Origin: Anaeramoeba flamelloides
Taxonomy: Eukaryota; Metamonada; Anaeramoebidae
Length of the DNA: 64,000 bases
NCBI GenBank assembly: GCA_027625915.1
Contig: JANTQA010000057.1
Span: forward strand, 248,001-312,000
Reading direction: 5' to 3'
Both the position numbers and the translations under genes were made by a program. The stretch's first letter is position 1, and the number at the start of each line of letters is the position of its first letter. Below are positions 24,978 to 36,901 of the stretch, piece after piece. A model generated the notes under the pieces. It was given only the letters and a program-made list of their open reading frames with translations. It did no database searches and was not told where the DNA came from.

Positions 24978-25820
24978 AATAGTGTAGAATAATTAACAAT
25001 AAAACTATTTTTTTCGAATTGGATAAAAATTATTAATATTTTTTTATTAGAACCCAAAACCTATCAAAAACCTATCAACATGCCACATATGATACATTAT
25101 CTAAAAATCAACAATGAATAACAAGTACATTTTTTTAAAAAAAATCATTAAGGAGTGGTACCTAATATCCAATTTAAATCTCTTGAATTATAATTTTGAA
25201 AACAACATAGTGGATTTCAAAGAATCGCGCTTTTTGGGTTCATCTTTAAATGTTTTTCATTTTTGATTTTTTAAAAAATCGTCAATTTTTACTCAAAAGA
25301 ACAATAACCAATCTAGAGGGTTAATAAAATAATCTATAATTAGATTAAATTGAATTAAATTGATTATGTGCTAAATAAAAACCAATATGTATCAAATTCA
25401 AGAAAATTAATCATTTGGAAATTTAAAATTATATTAAGATATTTTTTTCAGGATTTGAATTTTTTTAAATTTGATATTCTATAGGATATTTATGAATTTT
25501 TTTTTTTTTTGATATTAGGAATTTTTTTGATTTTTATTTTGATTTTTATAATCAAAGATCGTGTGATTTTTTTTTTTGTTATTTGAATTTGTTTAATTTG
25601 AAGATGATTTATTAATTTTTCTATCTTAGAGTTTAATAATTGAGAATAACAATTAACATTTTTTTTGTTATTTACATTTTTTGTATGTGAAATCCCCTTG
25701 AAACTATTTTTTCTTGTTTGAATTTTGATAACCTAAAGAAGTTCAATTTCACAATACCCTATTTTGTATCAAGTTATCCCTTAAGCTTGGAGTATATTTA
25801 CATTCGGTGACTAGACCCTG
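24978..25820. repeat. Repeat family R, copy R1
   Basis: It aligns by eye with the copies at 37.2-38.5 and 58.6-59.3 kb. Shared words include TCAAAAACC..CCAAC/TCAAC, AAAATCAACAA, TATAATTTTGAAAACAAC, AGAGGGTTA and ATTAGATTAAATTGAATTAAATTG. The 3' terminus GTGACTAGACCC matches the inverted terminus of R3. No coding content was seen. Confidence 0.75.
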
Positions 25821-26023
25821 GAAAAAAAAAAAAAAACAAATTAGAGAATTTCGAATAATTAATTATAAAATTTCAAATTTTGATATAAAACAGAAAGAAT
25901 TTTATTAATAACAAAGGTGGGGGGGGTGTATTTTTTTTCATAATTTGAGACAAATTTGAAAATTAAATGAACAATTAAGTACATAAATTTTGAAACAAAA
26001 ATTAAAAAATGATATCAAACTTT

Positions 26024-27418
26024 TTATTTTTCAATATCAATCTGATTTTTATTTAAGAGTGAATTTAAATTTTGAATTTTATCTGTTTCATATTCAAATT
26101 TTGTGATTGTATTTTTCAGCATATTTTCAGCAAAATTATTCTTAATATCGGAAAAACCTTGCGACATGATTTTTCGAGATAATTCCTGACTAGAATTCTG
26201 CTCCTGTTGCTGCCGGTGCTCTTGTTGTTGAAGTGTATAAGAAAGATCAATTAGTTTTTCATTTAAATTTTTTTGATTTGATTGTTGAGTAATTCTTTTT
26301 GGTTTTGTTCTGATTTTTTTAAATCCATTTTTTGGGATCTTTTTGAACCCATCCTTTAAGATTTTCTGCTCTCGATCTAATTTTTTTTGGCTGATCGGAG
26401 TCATTTCATCCATTTTTAAAATTTCCTCAATAAAATCTGGTGTGTTTAGTGAATTGTCTAATGACAACTCTTTGTTTGTTAAGAAATCATCTAAATCGTT
26501 TTCGGTTGTTGGAAATAAAGGCTGTAAATTCGGCTCACAAAAGGGTGGCTGTTGTAATTTGGGATTAACAAACTGATGTTTGCAAAATTGCAAATTTATG
26601 GACAGATCAAAGAGTGGTTCAAAGAGCATATAGTCGTTGTTTTTTACTGAGCATATATTGGCGCCTGTGTTGGGGTTTGCATTATAATCCAAGACAGATT
26701 GATTTAAATTGAAATCCATGAAGGAGTGATCGTTTTTAATTTTCTCTGTCTTGAAATCTTTCTTTTTTTGAAAATTTTGTAGAGTGGTGTTGTCTTGAAA
26801 TTTTGGAACGCTTTGGGGATCGTCTTTCAATTTTTGTTGCTGATTTGTTTTCATTTTTTGAATTTTGGAGATTTTTGATTTTAAAATTTTGATTCTTTTG
26901 TGACCTTTTTTTAATCTCTGGTGAAGGCCTTTGTTTTCTTGTCTTAGATCTAGAACCACCCCTTGTGCCTGGATCCTTTCTTCATTCAGAGCTTCGACCT
27001 TTGCAGACTTCACAATGTTTTCAAGACTTAACCTACACACCTCTTCTTCCAAGATCTTGATATAGTCCTCCCTTGTCCCTTGATTATTTTTGATCCGTAG
27101 ACTCTTCAACGTTAAGAGAGTCACTTTCTTTTCCAATTTGCTTTTGTTTTTTTCCGTCCAGGATCGGTGATAAGTCCTTGAGCTTGTTGTGTGTTTTGGT
27201 TTCACCTTTGATCGCACTTTGGTTATCTGTTGTTCCTTATTCCTTTCTTCAATTTCATTTTGATATGCCCTTTTCCTTGAAAAGGTCTTGACCTCTTGGC
27301 GAGGCAATCTCCTCATTTGATCTTGTTTTACATTTTTTGATTCTCTGTTTTTGTTGTTCTTCCATTGGCTACTTTGGCTCTTGTTCGGTGTGTTATTCAA
27401 AGATTTGAATTTGTTCAT
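26024..27418 (-). CDS. Leucine-zipper protein with degenerate bZIP basic region, 464 residues
   Basis: Single exon. Residues ~120-170 form a bZIP-like zipper: YIKILEEEVCRLSLEN begins it, heptad positions read L, L, K, L, A, L, L at exact 7-residue spacing, and Asn occupies an 'a' position as in many dimeric bZIPs. In true bZIPs an Asn and an Arg lie 18 and 10 residues before the first zipper Leu. Here those places hold Lys and Gln, so canonical DNA contact is doubtful. The N-terminus (1-110) is basic with several K/R clusters that could serve nuclear import. The C-terminal half is acidic and Q/N-rich with short L/F patches (ENDLDDFL, TPDFIEEIL), which could act as activation regions. It may be a divergent bZIP factor, a DNA-nonbinding partner of other bZIPs, or an unrelated coiled-coil protein. 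The open frame and protein-like composition make the gene itself likely real. Confidence 0.7.
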   Translation of the reverse strand: MNKFKSLNNTPNKSQSSQWKNNKNRESKNVKQDQMRRLPRQEVKTFSRKRAYQNEIEERNKEQQITKVRSKVKPKHTTSSRTYHRSWTEKNKSKLEKKVTLLTLKSLRIKNNQGTREDYIKILEEEVCRLSLENIVKSAKVEALNEERIQAQGVVLDLRQENKGLHQRLKKGHKRIKILKSKISKIQKMKTNQQQKLKDDPQSVPKFQDNTTLQNFQKKKDFKTEKIKNDHSFMDFNLNQSVLDYNANPNTGANICSVKNNDYMLFEPLFDLSINLQFCKHQFVNPKLQQPPFCEPNLQPLFPTTENDLDDFLTNKELSLDNSLNTPDFIEEILKMDEMTPISQKKLDREQKILKDGFKKIPKNGFKKIRTKPKRITQQSNQKNLNEKLIDLSYTLQQQEHRQQQEQNSSQELSRKIMSQGFSDIKNNFAENMLKNTITKFEYETDKIQNLNSLLNKNQIDIEK

Positions 27419-30400
27419 AAACCCTTGAAATTAAATATTTTTTTTTGCAAATAAGAAAATTTATTTTGATCTAATCGAAAAAGATATAGGATTTTATTTT
27501 TTATTTAATTTATTTGATTATTTAATTTTATTAGAACTCAATTTTTTTTCCTAAATTTTCTCAAACAAATCCCTTTTTTGAGAGAATTTTTCTTCCAAAG
27601 TTCATTAACAATTTTTTCCATTTTATTCTCACTAACCCAATCAGAATTTCACAAATGAGTACCATTTGATCTCAATTCAATACTTATTTTCATTTTAATT
27701 GGTTTTATAGTATCAATAAATTGTATTCCAAACATTTCAATTTTTTTATTCTGTATTTATTTTAAAATCAAGATCTTGTTTGATAAAAACCTACCGACTG
27801 GGGATTCTTTTCAAACACTTTGAAGAATTGAAATTACAATTTCCTATTTTTGAGAAATTAAAAAGTATTAAAGATCAAACAGTTAAAATCTAATAACTAT
27901 AGAAAAACTCCTTTTTGTTTCTTGTTTAAAGGTATTCTTTTAATTTTTATCAATAAGGTATCACACAAATAATTTTGTGACTGTTGTTAAAATAATGCAT
28001 TCAGAAAAGTTTCATCTGTTTTTCGAGATAAAATCCTGACTTGTTTTTTTCGTGAATATCTCGACATTTGAATGATCAAAGAAAACTACTATAAACTTTA
28101 AGAATATTTGGTACAGTTTTTTCAAAAACCTGAATTGACTTTATTAGATTTTTTTTCGTACTTTTGTACTGTTGTTTTTGAAATGTTGGGTTTTTAACTG
28201 TTTTTGTTCAGAAAATTTTAGGAATTGTTTTGTTTTTTTAATGTAGTAGAAATGAAAATTTTCAAGAGTGTCTTTATTTTGAACAGGGGAGTATACATTA
28301 AGAATATTATTTTCATTCTCGAAGTAATAATTGAAATTTTTTTTCAAATTTAGTATCAGAGAAATATTTTTTGTTTTAATTGAATGAAGAATTCAAAGAT
28401 CTTGAGATAATCAATGAAAATTGATCGTTTGAGAGATTTAATTTGCTCTCATTGTGAAAATTGTTGAAAAAAAATTGATTTATAAATAATTTGGTCGTGG
28501 GGCATTTTCTTGTCAAATTTTAATCAGATAAAATATTGGCAAATTCGCTTTTAATTCATTATGAAATTTTTCGTTGCTGGGGATTCTTATCTCTTCCAAT
28601 AAGCCAAAAAAAAAGAACCAAATAAAAAAAATTATCCAATTACAAGATAAGATTTGAAGACGTTTGTCTAAAGGAAAAAAGGAAATTGAAATGAATTTTT
28701 TTTTCATTTCAATTTCAAAAAACTTTGAAAAATTAATATCTCATTTTTTGCAATGTGGAGGTATCAGTTAAAAAGTATTTAAGAAACTCTATTTATCGTT
28801 TTTTTTTTTGATATTTTCTGGAATTAAATGATTTGTTTGTTATGGTTTTGGTGTAGTTTTGTTTAAATTTGGTTGAATTAGATCTCTTTTATGAGGAGAT
28901 TGAACTTGAAGGTAGTAGAAAAACACTTGGATAATATGATCATTTTAAATATTGTTTGATTTGAAAGTATAGTTACACAGAACTGTATTTTTTGAAAAAA
29001 TCAAATTAATAACATAAAATCATAGTTACAAAAAATAAAACGTGTTAAAAAAAAAACAACACAAATAATTTTGTAAAACATAAATAAAATAGTCGACATG
29101 GGTTATTGAAACAACTATACAACACCATAAACATTAATTCTGTTGTTTTTCTCTTGAAGTTGGCTTTTATTAACTATAAATGATTTGGTAAAAGTTTTTC
29201 TGATTTAGATAGCCCTAAATCCCAAGCCAGTCTCATTTTAATTATTTTCCTCTTTTCTACCAACTTTCACAAAAAATACTATTCACTATGACTTTTTACG
29301 AAACAATTTATTTATTATATTTTTTTTGGGTATAATTTCCGATTTTCATTTCCAAATAAAATAATCATCAACTTCATTAATTATTTTTGATCAATCAAAA
29401 ATTCAATTTTAAATTGATAAATTTGAAAATTTTAATCAATTTTATTGAATATAAACTCAATTGAACAAAAAAATTGAAAGATAATAAAATATAATTTTTT
29501 TTTTTTATTCAAAAAAATCAATTATTTACCAAAAAAAAAAAATTTTTTTAAGTGATAAAATTGTTGAATATAATTTACTAAAACCTATTATTTAAGTTCT
29601 TAATTGTTTGAATTTAAGCTCAAAATCGATTTTTTATTTCTAATAAATTAATTCTTATCGATATATTATATGAACATAATTCACAGATTTTAGTATAATT
29701 AATACATATCGTTTGGCACCACAAATAACCGAATTATCTTTGAAATAGAATTTTTAATTTGTATTATTATTAAAATATCCTAAGGACAATTATTTAATGA
29801 GAATTATTAAATAAAGATACTTTTATAATAAAATAGTATAAAGTAGAAAACATTAAAAAATAAACGAAAAACCAAAATTTTTCACACTTTTAAAACGGTG
29901 AAAACAATCACAATAATATAATATCATTCAAATTGGAAATTATTTTGATTCTTTGAGAAATATGAATATCATTTTTTCATCTTTTAGTTTTTTTTTCATC
30001 TAATTTTTTGAATTGTGTAACTTTTTATGTTGGAGCATTTTTTTTTTTTGAACAAATGATATTATGTCAAAGTTGAGTTCCTCGAAACCGAAGGACTCAA
30101 ATAAATTTGGCTGGGGTATTCTCTTAACCATTTGATTGATCAATAACCCATTTAGAATTTAAAAAAAAAAAAATTAATAATCGTTTTTTTGTTCTATTAT
30201 CTTATAAAATTATATACTCTAGATTTATTATTAATATTAATGTTTTTTTTGTGAGTATTGTAAATAATAAACTAGTTTTAACATATAAATTAGTGAATGG
30301 TTCTAATTTAATATTTCTTCTAGAATCTAATAAGTAACAATTTTCTTTTCAAAACAAGAAAAAATGAATTTTTTCTGATTAAAAATTTTGAATTGGGGTT

Positions 30401-31399
30401 TTTATTTGAAAAAAAAATTTCTTCTTTTTTGAGAATACATTGAGATTCATTGATATTTATTCAAAAAACGAAAAAAATAATTAATTTTTTTTTGTAATAA
30501 ATTAATATCAAAAAATTCCTATTTTTAATCGTTAAAACAAGCAATTATTTACAAGAAAATAATTTCGGTGACTTGGGTAGCAAAAATTTATCAATTTCTT
30601 TTTAATCAATAATATAGGTCTTATAGAAGATATTATAATAACACATAGTAAATAGTTTTTATGGGTTAATTAATTAAAGTAAATTGTAAAGTATATTTTT
30701 GATATGGGATAGAGTATATATATATATATATATATAAAATACGAACATTTAGAAAAAAAAAATAATAAATTTATATACACATCAAGAAGTTTAAATTACT
30801 CTAATTTGCCTTTAGACTTAAATTTCATTTCGTAAATTTAAGTGTGAAATCATAGATTTTATTTTTATTATTAAAGAAAGTAATTTCAAATTTTGACACT
30901 TCTTAATTTTTTCATAAATATTTATTTCTTTTAATTTATTTTTAAATAAATTAATCTATATTTTTCATAAAAATTGCGTACCCATCAAAAATGATCAAAA
31001 ATTTCTATAACCCCCCTCTGTTCATATTTTAAACATAAAAGAAAAAAATTATTTGAATTTTTTATTGTTTATTGGTATAATCTATTTAATTAGCAAGTAT
31101 TCTGAATTAATGAATGGTTGAAATTGAAACGATAACTTAAATAATTTCGAGATTTAAATAAATAGTTTTGATTTTTAATTATTGTGAAATATTTTTGTGA
31201 TGTGTCTTCAAGTGAAGTAAAGTGTCTATATTTTATTGATTGTTTCTGTTTTATTTTTAAAATCTATATACAAATAACAAAAAAATGTGATTTATAAAAA
31301 ATTCTTATATCAAAAAAATATTTTACAAGATTAGGGTTAATTTAGATTGATAAATTCAATTTTTATAAAGATTTTTTTTCAAATTTTTACAAACAACTA

Positions 31400-31948
31400 A
31401 ACTCTTTTTCAAAAATTGTGACACACCTGAAATAATAAATTTAAAAAAAAAATTATCCTTTAGTATTCAAGAACAATTAATAACTAAATATGATTTGTAA
31501 TTCTCTTTTAAGTCATTCTAAATATATAAAAGCCTGATATATTAAAAATTAAAAAAAAATAAAATCAAAAACTAAAAAAAAGTGAGTAACAATTTTGAAA
31601 TGAGCATTACCGTTTTTTTATTACTGAACTTACACTGAAAAAAAGTTGAACAACAAGATTTTTTATGAATAATTAAATCCATTTTCAAAGACACTACATA
31701 GTCGAAATTTTCTTAGTGATTATTGGTTTTTTCCAAGATCATTTTTTTTTTTTTCACTTGATCTTTTTTAAAAAAAAAAAACAAAAGAAAAAACCAAAAA
31801 TTTGAAAAAGCAAAACTAAAATTTGCAAAATTAGAAAAAATGATTCTGATCCAAAAATTTGAAAATATTTTTTGTTAAGAATACTGCAATAAAACCTCAA
31901 AACAATTCCCATTAACATTATAAAGTTAGTCAAAATTTATCAAAAATA
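31400..31948. repeat. Repeat family S, copy S2
   Basis: It begins TTTTTCAAAAATTGTGACACACC, shares with S1 and S3 the CCTTTAGTATTCAAGAACAA and AAAAGCCTGAT words, and ends AGTTAGTCAAAATTTATCAAAAATAG. The internal terminus-like copy is at ~31578-31600. It is immediately followed by a (TATC)n microsatellite. Confidence 0.75.
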
Positions 31949-31958
31949 GTTTAAATTC

Positions 31959-32005
31959 ATATCTATATCTATATCTATATCTATCTATATATAGATATAT
32001 ATATA
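31959..32005. repeat. (TATC)n/(TA)n microsatellite
   Basis: ATATCT units pass into alternating TA, directly 3' of repeat copy S2. Confidence 0.9.
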
Positions 32006-32662
32006 AGTTATGAAGATTGGTTTATTATTTTTGGATAAAATTTAAAACTTAATTTATATTTTATCAAAAAGTAAAGTTGATTATTTAACCATTAAAAATT
32101 TTTTTCCCAGTTTACAACCAATTTAATATATTAAATGATTTTACAATTTTTTTTTGTTTTGTTTTTTCAGGTATTTTCTATTACTTAAATAAATGTTATA
32201 GAATAATTGTAAGATTAAGATTTTAATTTCACATAAATGAAATTCATTTATTTCTTAATTTAATATTCATTCAAATTTTTTTGTTCAAAAAATGAAAATT
32301 TTTATTAATATATTTTTTTCAATTTTTTTTTAGTTATTATAAAATTCACAACATTTAGTAATATTCATTATTAATAAAAAAATATATTAAGTTTTGAATT
32401 GCAATCATAATGATAAATTTTCTTTTTTAAAAAATTCAAAAACAAATAAAAATCTTTTAAAAAAATTTAAATATTTATCATTATTTTTCATTCCAATATC
32501 AATAAAAAAAAATAGAATAACATAACTAATTCATCTATGAACTATTTTGATTATTTATTTGTATTAAAATTTGAATTAAAATAAAAAATTATAAGATATC
32601 AATATAATTTTAATTGTTTTTTTAACTTGATAAAATTTAGGCCTATCAAATAAGTTAAGGGG

Positions 32663-33285
32663 TATATAAACCCCATTTCAAAAATTGTGACTCACCTGAA
32701 ATAATAATAATAATAATAATAAATTCTTTAGTATTCAAGAACAATTAATAATTAACGCCGATTTGCAATTCAATTTTAAATCATTCTAAATATCTAAAAA
32801 CCTGATTTTTCTAATAGTAAAAAAATAAAACCAAAAATTAAAAAAAGGTGAGTCACAATTTTTGTAATGGGTATTACCGATTTTATATTACTGGAATTAC
32901 ACTGAAAAAACAGTTAACGGGAAGATTTTTGGCTAATTGAATTCATTTTATAAGATATCACATACTCCCAATTTTCTTGGCGATTATTTGCCATTTCGAA
33001 GATCTTTTTTTTTTTCGCATTGATCTTTTGCAAAAAGAAGAAAAAGAAAAAAAAAGAATAAAAAAAAGAAAAAATAAAGAAAAATTTTGCAAAGAAAAAG
33101 AAAAAAAAAATAAAAACAGAATTTTAAAAAAAAAAAGAAAAAGAAAAAGCAAAACAAAAATTTACAAAATCCGTAAGAATGATTCTGATCCAAAAAATTG
33201 AAAATATTTTTCTGTTAAGAATATTGGAATAAACCCTCAAAACAACTTCCATTAACATGATAAAGTGAGTCAAAATTTTTGAAAA
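32663..33285. repeat. Repeat family S, copy S3, with terminal and internal inverted repeats
   Basis: The left end TATATAAACCCC passes into a sequence whose 18 bp at 32680-32697 are repeated perfectly inverted at 32846-32863. The right end at 33265-33284 carries the same motif inverted (GTGAGTCAAAATTTTTGAAA). An (ATA)n run lies at 32698-32722. The right part is purine-rich (33030-33150), so long open frames on both strands there are artefacts of composition. Confidence 0.8.
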
Positions 33286-33426
33286 AAAGTTCATTTTTAT
33301 TTATTAATCTATATTGGTTATTATCTCTAAACACTTTATTAAAAATACATTATTATTCGAAAAAAAAAAAAACAATAAACAAATTTTTTTTTTGATGAAA
33401 AATTTGACACTATTTTTGAAATTTAG

Positions 33427-33448
<22 letters not shown>

Positions 33449-33458
<10 letters not shown>

Positions 33459-33990
33459 AATTCAAAATTTTTAACACACCAAAATTCGATTTGTGAAAAA
33501 AAAAAACTTATTTAATCAATTCAAGAAGATTTACCATATTAGAACCATTCACAAATTGAAATGTTAACACTTTTTTATAAATTACAATACTCAGAAAACC
33601 ATAGATAAATAATTATCAATACTAATAAATAATGGATGTGTTAAAAATTTTGGAGAGAGCAAAACAAAAAAATACATTGGTAAATTTGTTGAAATTCTAT
33701 TAGGAATATTGATCGATCAAATGGTTAGATACTACCAACTAATTTTATTTGAGTTCTTCTATTTGGAACAACTTGGCTTTAACCTAATATCGATGGTTGG
33801 AAAAAATTTTTGATCGAACAAAGCAAATTACGTAATTCAAACAATGAAATGAAAACAAAAACAAAAAGATGAAAAAATGATTTTCATATTTTACAAAAAT
33901 CAAAATTATCTCCAATTTCAATGAAATTGTATTTTTGTGATTGTTTGTAACGTTTTAGCTGTGTCGAAAATTTTGAATTTTAGTTTATAT
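33449..33990. repeat. Repeat family T, copy T1 (MITE-like, about 540 bp)
   Basis: It starts ATAAACCCCAATTCAAAA directly after a (TA)n run at 33426-33450 and ends GTCGAAAATTTTGAATTTTAG then TTTATAT. The two ends are imperfect inverted repeats of about 30 bp. It is nearly the same sequence as T3 at 57.1 kb. The short frame that is open in T3 is disrupted here, arguing against coding function. Confidence 0.85.
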
Positions 33991-34399
33991 CCATTTTATA
34001 AAATAATTGATAATTTTATTAAAAAGTTTTACACAGTAGATCCAATCCACCCTTTAAAGCAATCCGAGTTACGGTTTTTAAAAGTATCAATCCACATATT
34101 TTAAAAATATTTGTGTTCATTTTAATAAGTTTTTTAATATTGTTTCGTTTTTTTTTTTTTTTAAATTTAGACAAAGACAAGGCTCTTTGAATCACAAATG
34201 TTTGAAAAAAATAAAATAAAATAAACGATGTTACAATTCAAAAAAAAAAATTTTCGGCCAAAGAGCCATATTCAAATAATGAAAATATAAATTAACATTT
34301 TTTTTTTTTTTGAGGTGAAAAAGAATTAATTTCTTTAAATCAATATATATTTACCCATTGTTTTTAATTTAAAGAAATATAAATATTATTCTAAATATC

Positions 34400-36901
34400 T
34401 CAGTTCTTTTCCCAAGCTTTACAAAATTCCCCGCGAAGGCCTACTTGTTCACAACTGCGTCTTGTAATACCATTTAATAAACTTGGCACTTTTAATCTAT
34501 AGTACATACTTTCTGGGTAATCGCCCATATGCAACAATGTATTATACAAGTCCTTGTTAATAATTTTTTTCATTACATTATCACCCAAATCATTCCCCAT
34601 TTCGGGTATAACCGACAAGGTTTCTGTAGGTATAATTATTTGCAACAGGGGGTATTTATGATTTTTATAAGAATTAATTCCATAATCAACGCCATCTTCC
34701 GACAGCAATAACAAAACGGTATTTTGATATCTTTTTTCTGTTACAAATTCATAAATAAATTGAGACAAATCAAAGTCTATTGTTTGTAATAACGATTGGT
34801 TTTCATCAAATGATTCATAAAAAAACGCTAAAATGAATTTCGAATATTTGGCGAAGAATTTATTTTCAAAATTTTGTTTAATATAATTGAAAACAAAGTT
34901 ATGCCCATTTTTGCCATATAAGCATCTGGGCTCTTTACCTTGTTGGATAAGTTCATTGGGCTGTAGCCAACTGCCATCACAAAAGGGTGTAAATAACTTT
35001 TGATCCAAAAATTTTAAATCCGAGATTGGCGTTTTAAGGTTAAATGGAAAGGAGTTGTTTGATAAACATTTTTGATCAATAACGGAAGTATAATACCCAT
35101 AATTTTTATTAAAATAATTCCAAATCCATCCCCTATGGTTGTGGTGAATATTTTTGCTTTGTCCACTAAATATCATTTGCTGGTTTTGTTCTGTTGATTG
35201 GGACGCAGTACGGTAGCCTTTAAAGTCCCAGTATTTTATCAATTTTTTGGATTCCAAATCTAATAAGGTCTCTTGGGTATTATGGAGATTATCCTTAAAA
35301 CTCAATCTACTCGTGCGAGATAAAAATAATAATAAAATGTTGGGTCTCATTTCCCCTGTTAACTTATTATAAATCTTATTATAGTCTTTTGAGGGATCAG
35401 ATGGAATGTCTGGCATCACTGGATAAATCTGAACAAATTCTCCAAAATAGTCAAGGCATTTGAAATGGATTACAATGTTTTCTGCGTTTGTTTTTGGGAG
35501 TTGGTACACAAATTCGTTGCGAATTCTTTCGTGAACCAAATATTTGTTTTTTGAAAGATACTCCCTTTTTTCAATTTCCACATCGCCAGCACATTTTTCA
35601 ATCGTTATGATTTTTGCTTCTGGATCAACAGAAAGAAAAGTATTTGACTCACAATAATCATTTTTCGAAAAATCTTGTTTTTTAAGTGCATTAATCGAAA
35701 TTAATAATACAACACTTGTTAAAATAAAGAGTATTAAGACAATTATTGTTGGGATTAAAAAGTCTCTTTTAATTTGCTGTTCTTGTTTTTTTTTTTCATT
35801 TCCAAAGGTTATTTTTTGATTAGTTCCCTTTTCCATGGGATTTTCTGTTTCATGTTTATCCAATTCATCGTTTTTGAAAAAATGTTCTAGTTCTTTTTCT
35901 ATTTCTATTTCTCTTCCTTTTTCTTTTTCAATTTCTTTTTTGTTTTCTTTTCCAAGGCCAGATATGTCTTTTTCTTCCAAGCCATTATTAATATTTCTCT
36001 TCTGAAGATTATTTTCATGTTCTTTATTAATTGGTATCGATTTTTCAAAGTACAACAAAAGAACAATAAGAATAATTAATGAAAAGATATGAAAAGAAAA
36101 AGAAAAATGAGTGAAAAGATTAAGCTTTCCCCTGAAAAATAAAAAAAGACTGATTTTTAAAAGAGCGGAAGCCAAAAAATTCTTTGTAATTAAATAATAA
36201 CACGATCCAAGCATTTCAATTACAAATATAAGCAGAAATAATTGGATTTTAAATTGGATCGAGGTGCTTGAATTGAGTGAAGAGAGTACAACAGGGTAGT
36301 TAAGTAAGGTTTTGTAATGAGCAACAACACATTGAATTATAATTTTTTGCGAGCCTTTTTTCTGAAGAATTGTCCTTAAATTTGGGCTGAGGTGTTTTGT
36401 CAAATCAATTGGCTCGAGTCCGCTTTGCACGACATTTTTTTCCAAACAAGAGTTTAAATAGGTATTAAAAGCAAATTCTTGAAGAAGGATTGCCACTGAA
36501 ATTAAGATCGGGTAAAATAGAAACCATTGAAGGCAATACTTTACATACAAGTAGAGTGACTGTTCATCTTCGTCCCCAATTTGAAAGCTTTTGCTAAGTT
36601 TGGATCCAAAGAAAAGGAATTGGAAAAGGCTTGTAACAAGAAAAATTGTGCAAACCAACAAACTTGTTAAGATCATTTCTAGAACATAGTGTTTCGTAAT
36701 TTGTTTCTTAAATAAAAATTGCTTTTCTTTTAGCAACCATTTGTAAAATATGTTCGATGAAAAGGAGAGAAGAAGAAAAATGAAAAAAAAATTGTGCAAT
36801 TGCGTTGGTGTGTGGAAGTAAGAATAACAGACGGCGAGAAAAGATTGTAAAAAAAAGAGATAGTGATAATTTTCTAGTTGTTTGAAGTCATAATAAAACA
36901 T
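34400..36901 (-). CDS. Polytopic membrane protein with C-terminal DUF229 sulfatase-like domain, 833 residues
   Basis: Single exon with three parts. Residues 1-290 hold about six or seven hydrophobic spans (~12-29, 36-55, 73-98, 118-140, 213-258, 268-290) that I do not recognise. Residues ~295-375 are a charged K/E-rich linker. One further span (~380-402, LIPTIIVLILFILT) leads into a region, probably lumenal or extracellular, with a DUF229 (alkaline-phosphatase-superfamily) domain: RPNILLLFLS (~515), DFKGYRTAS, GWIWNYFNKNYGY, CLYGKNGHNF, YQNTVLLLLS (~725) and YPLLQIIIP. The family usually has a metal-binding Asp in the first motif and SDHG in the late one; here they read LSRTSRL and SEDG, so catalysis is doubtful. 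Function is unknown; a glycan- or lipid-modifying pseudoenzyme is only a guess. It stands alone between long intergenic regions. Confidence 0.78.
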   Translation of the reverse strand: MFYYDFKQLENYHYLFFLQSFLAVCYSYFHTPTQLHNFFFIFLLLSFSSNIFYKWLLKEKQFLFKKQITKHYVLEMILTSLLVCTIFLVTSLFQFLFFGSKLSKSFQIGDEDEQSLYLYVKYCLQWFLFYPILISVAILLQEFAFNTYLNSCLEKNVVQSGLEPIDLTKHLSPNLRTILQKKGSQKIIIQCVVAHYKTLLNYPVVLSSLNSSTSIQFKIQLFLLIFVIEMLGSCYYLITKNFLASALLKISLFLFFRGKLNLFTHFSFSFHIFSLIILIVLLLYFEKSIPINKEHENNLQKRNINNGLEEKDISGLGKENKKEIEKEKGREIEIEKELEHFFKNDELDKHETENPMEKGTNQKITFGNEKKKQEQQIKRDFLIPTIIVLILFILTSVVLLISINALKKQDFSKNDYCESNTFLSVDPEAKIITIEKCAGDVEIEKREYLSKNKYLVHERIRNEFVYQLPKTNAENIVIHFKCLDYFGEFVQIYPVMPDIPSDPSKDYNKIYNKLTGEMRPNILLLFLSRTSRLSFKDNLHNTQETLLDLESKKLIKYWDFKGYRTASQSTEQNQQMIFSGQSKNIHHNHRGWIWNYFNKNYGYYTSVIDQKCLSNNSFPFNLKTPISDLKFLDQKLFTPFCDGSWLQPNELIQQGKEPRCLYGKNGHNFVFNYIKQNFENKFFAKYSKFILAFFYESFDENQSLLQTIDFDLSQFIYEFVTEKRYQNTVLLLLSEDGVDYGINSYKNHKYPLLQIIIPTETLSVIPEMGNDLGDNVMKKIINKDLYNTLLHMGDYPESMYYRLKVPSLLNGITRRSCEQVGLRGEFCKAWEKN

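Larger units (their letters stand above)
22943..26023. other. Intergenic between convergent Furry-like and zipper genes; repeat-rich
   Basis: The stretch begins with a pyrimidine-rich 3' region (22943-23080) and several poly-T runs. It holds repeat family S copy S1 (24066-24910) and family R copy R1 (24978-25820). A G9 run lies near 25920. A minus-strand frame at 23565-23771 lacks support and is not called. Confidence 0.6.
27419..34399. other. Seven-kb intergenic region, repeat-rich, no supported gene
   Basis: The region separates two minus-strand genes. Part of it, at 27950-28090, resembles 40130-40275. The middle (28.8-31.3 kb) is plain AT-rich DNA with a (TA)n run at 30715-30736; I saw nothing else there. 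From 31.4 kb it holds S2, a (TATC)n run, S3, a segment like the insertion in S1, and T1. Between T1 and 34400 there is only AT-rich DNA. Short open frames at 28144-28347 and 28513-28707 lack coding character. Confidence 0.6.

Noticed and set aside
32958-33201. Frames on both strands rich in Lys or Phe
   Set aside because: Composition artefact of the purine-rich right part of repeat S3; not shared as a frame with S1 or S2.
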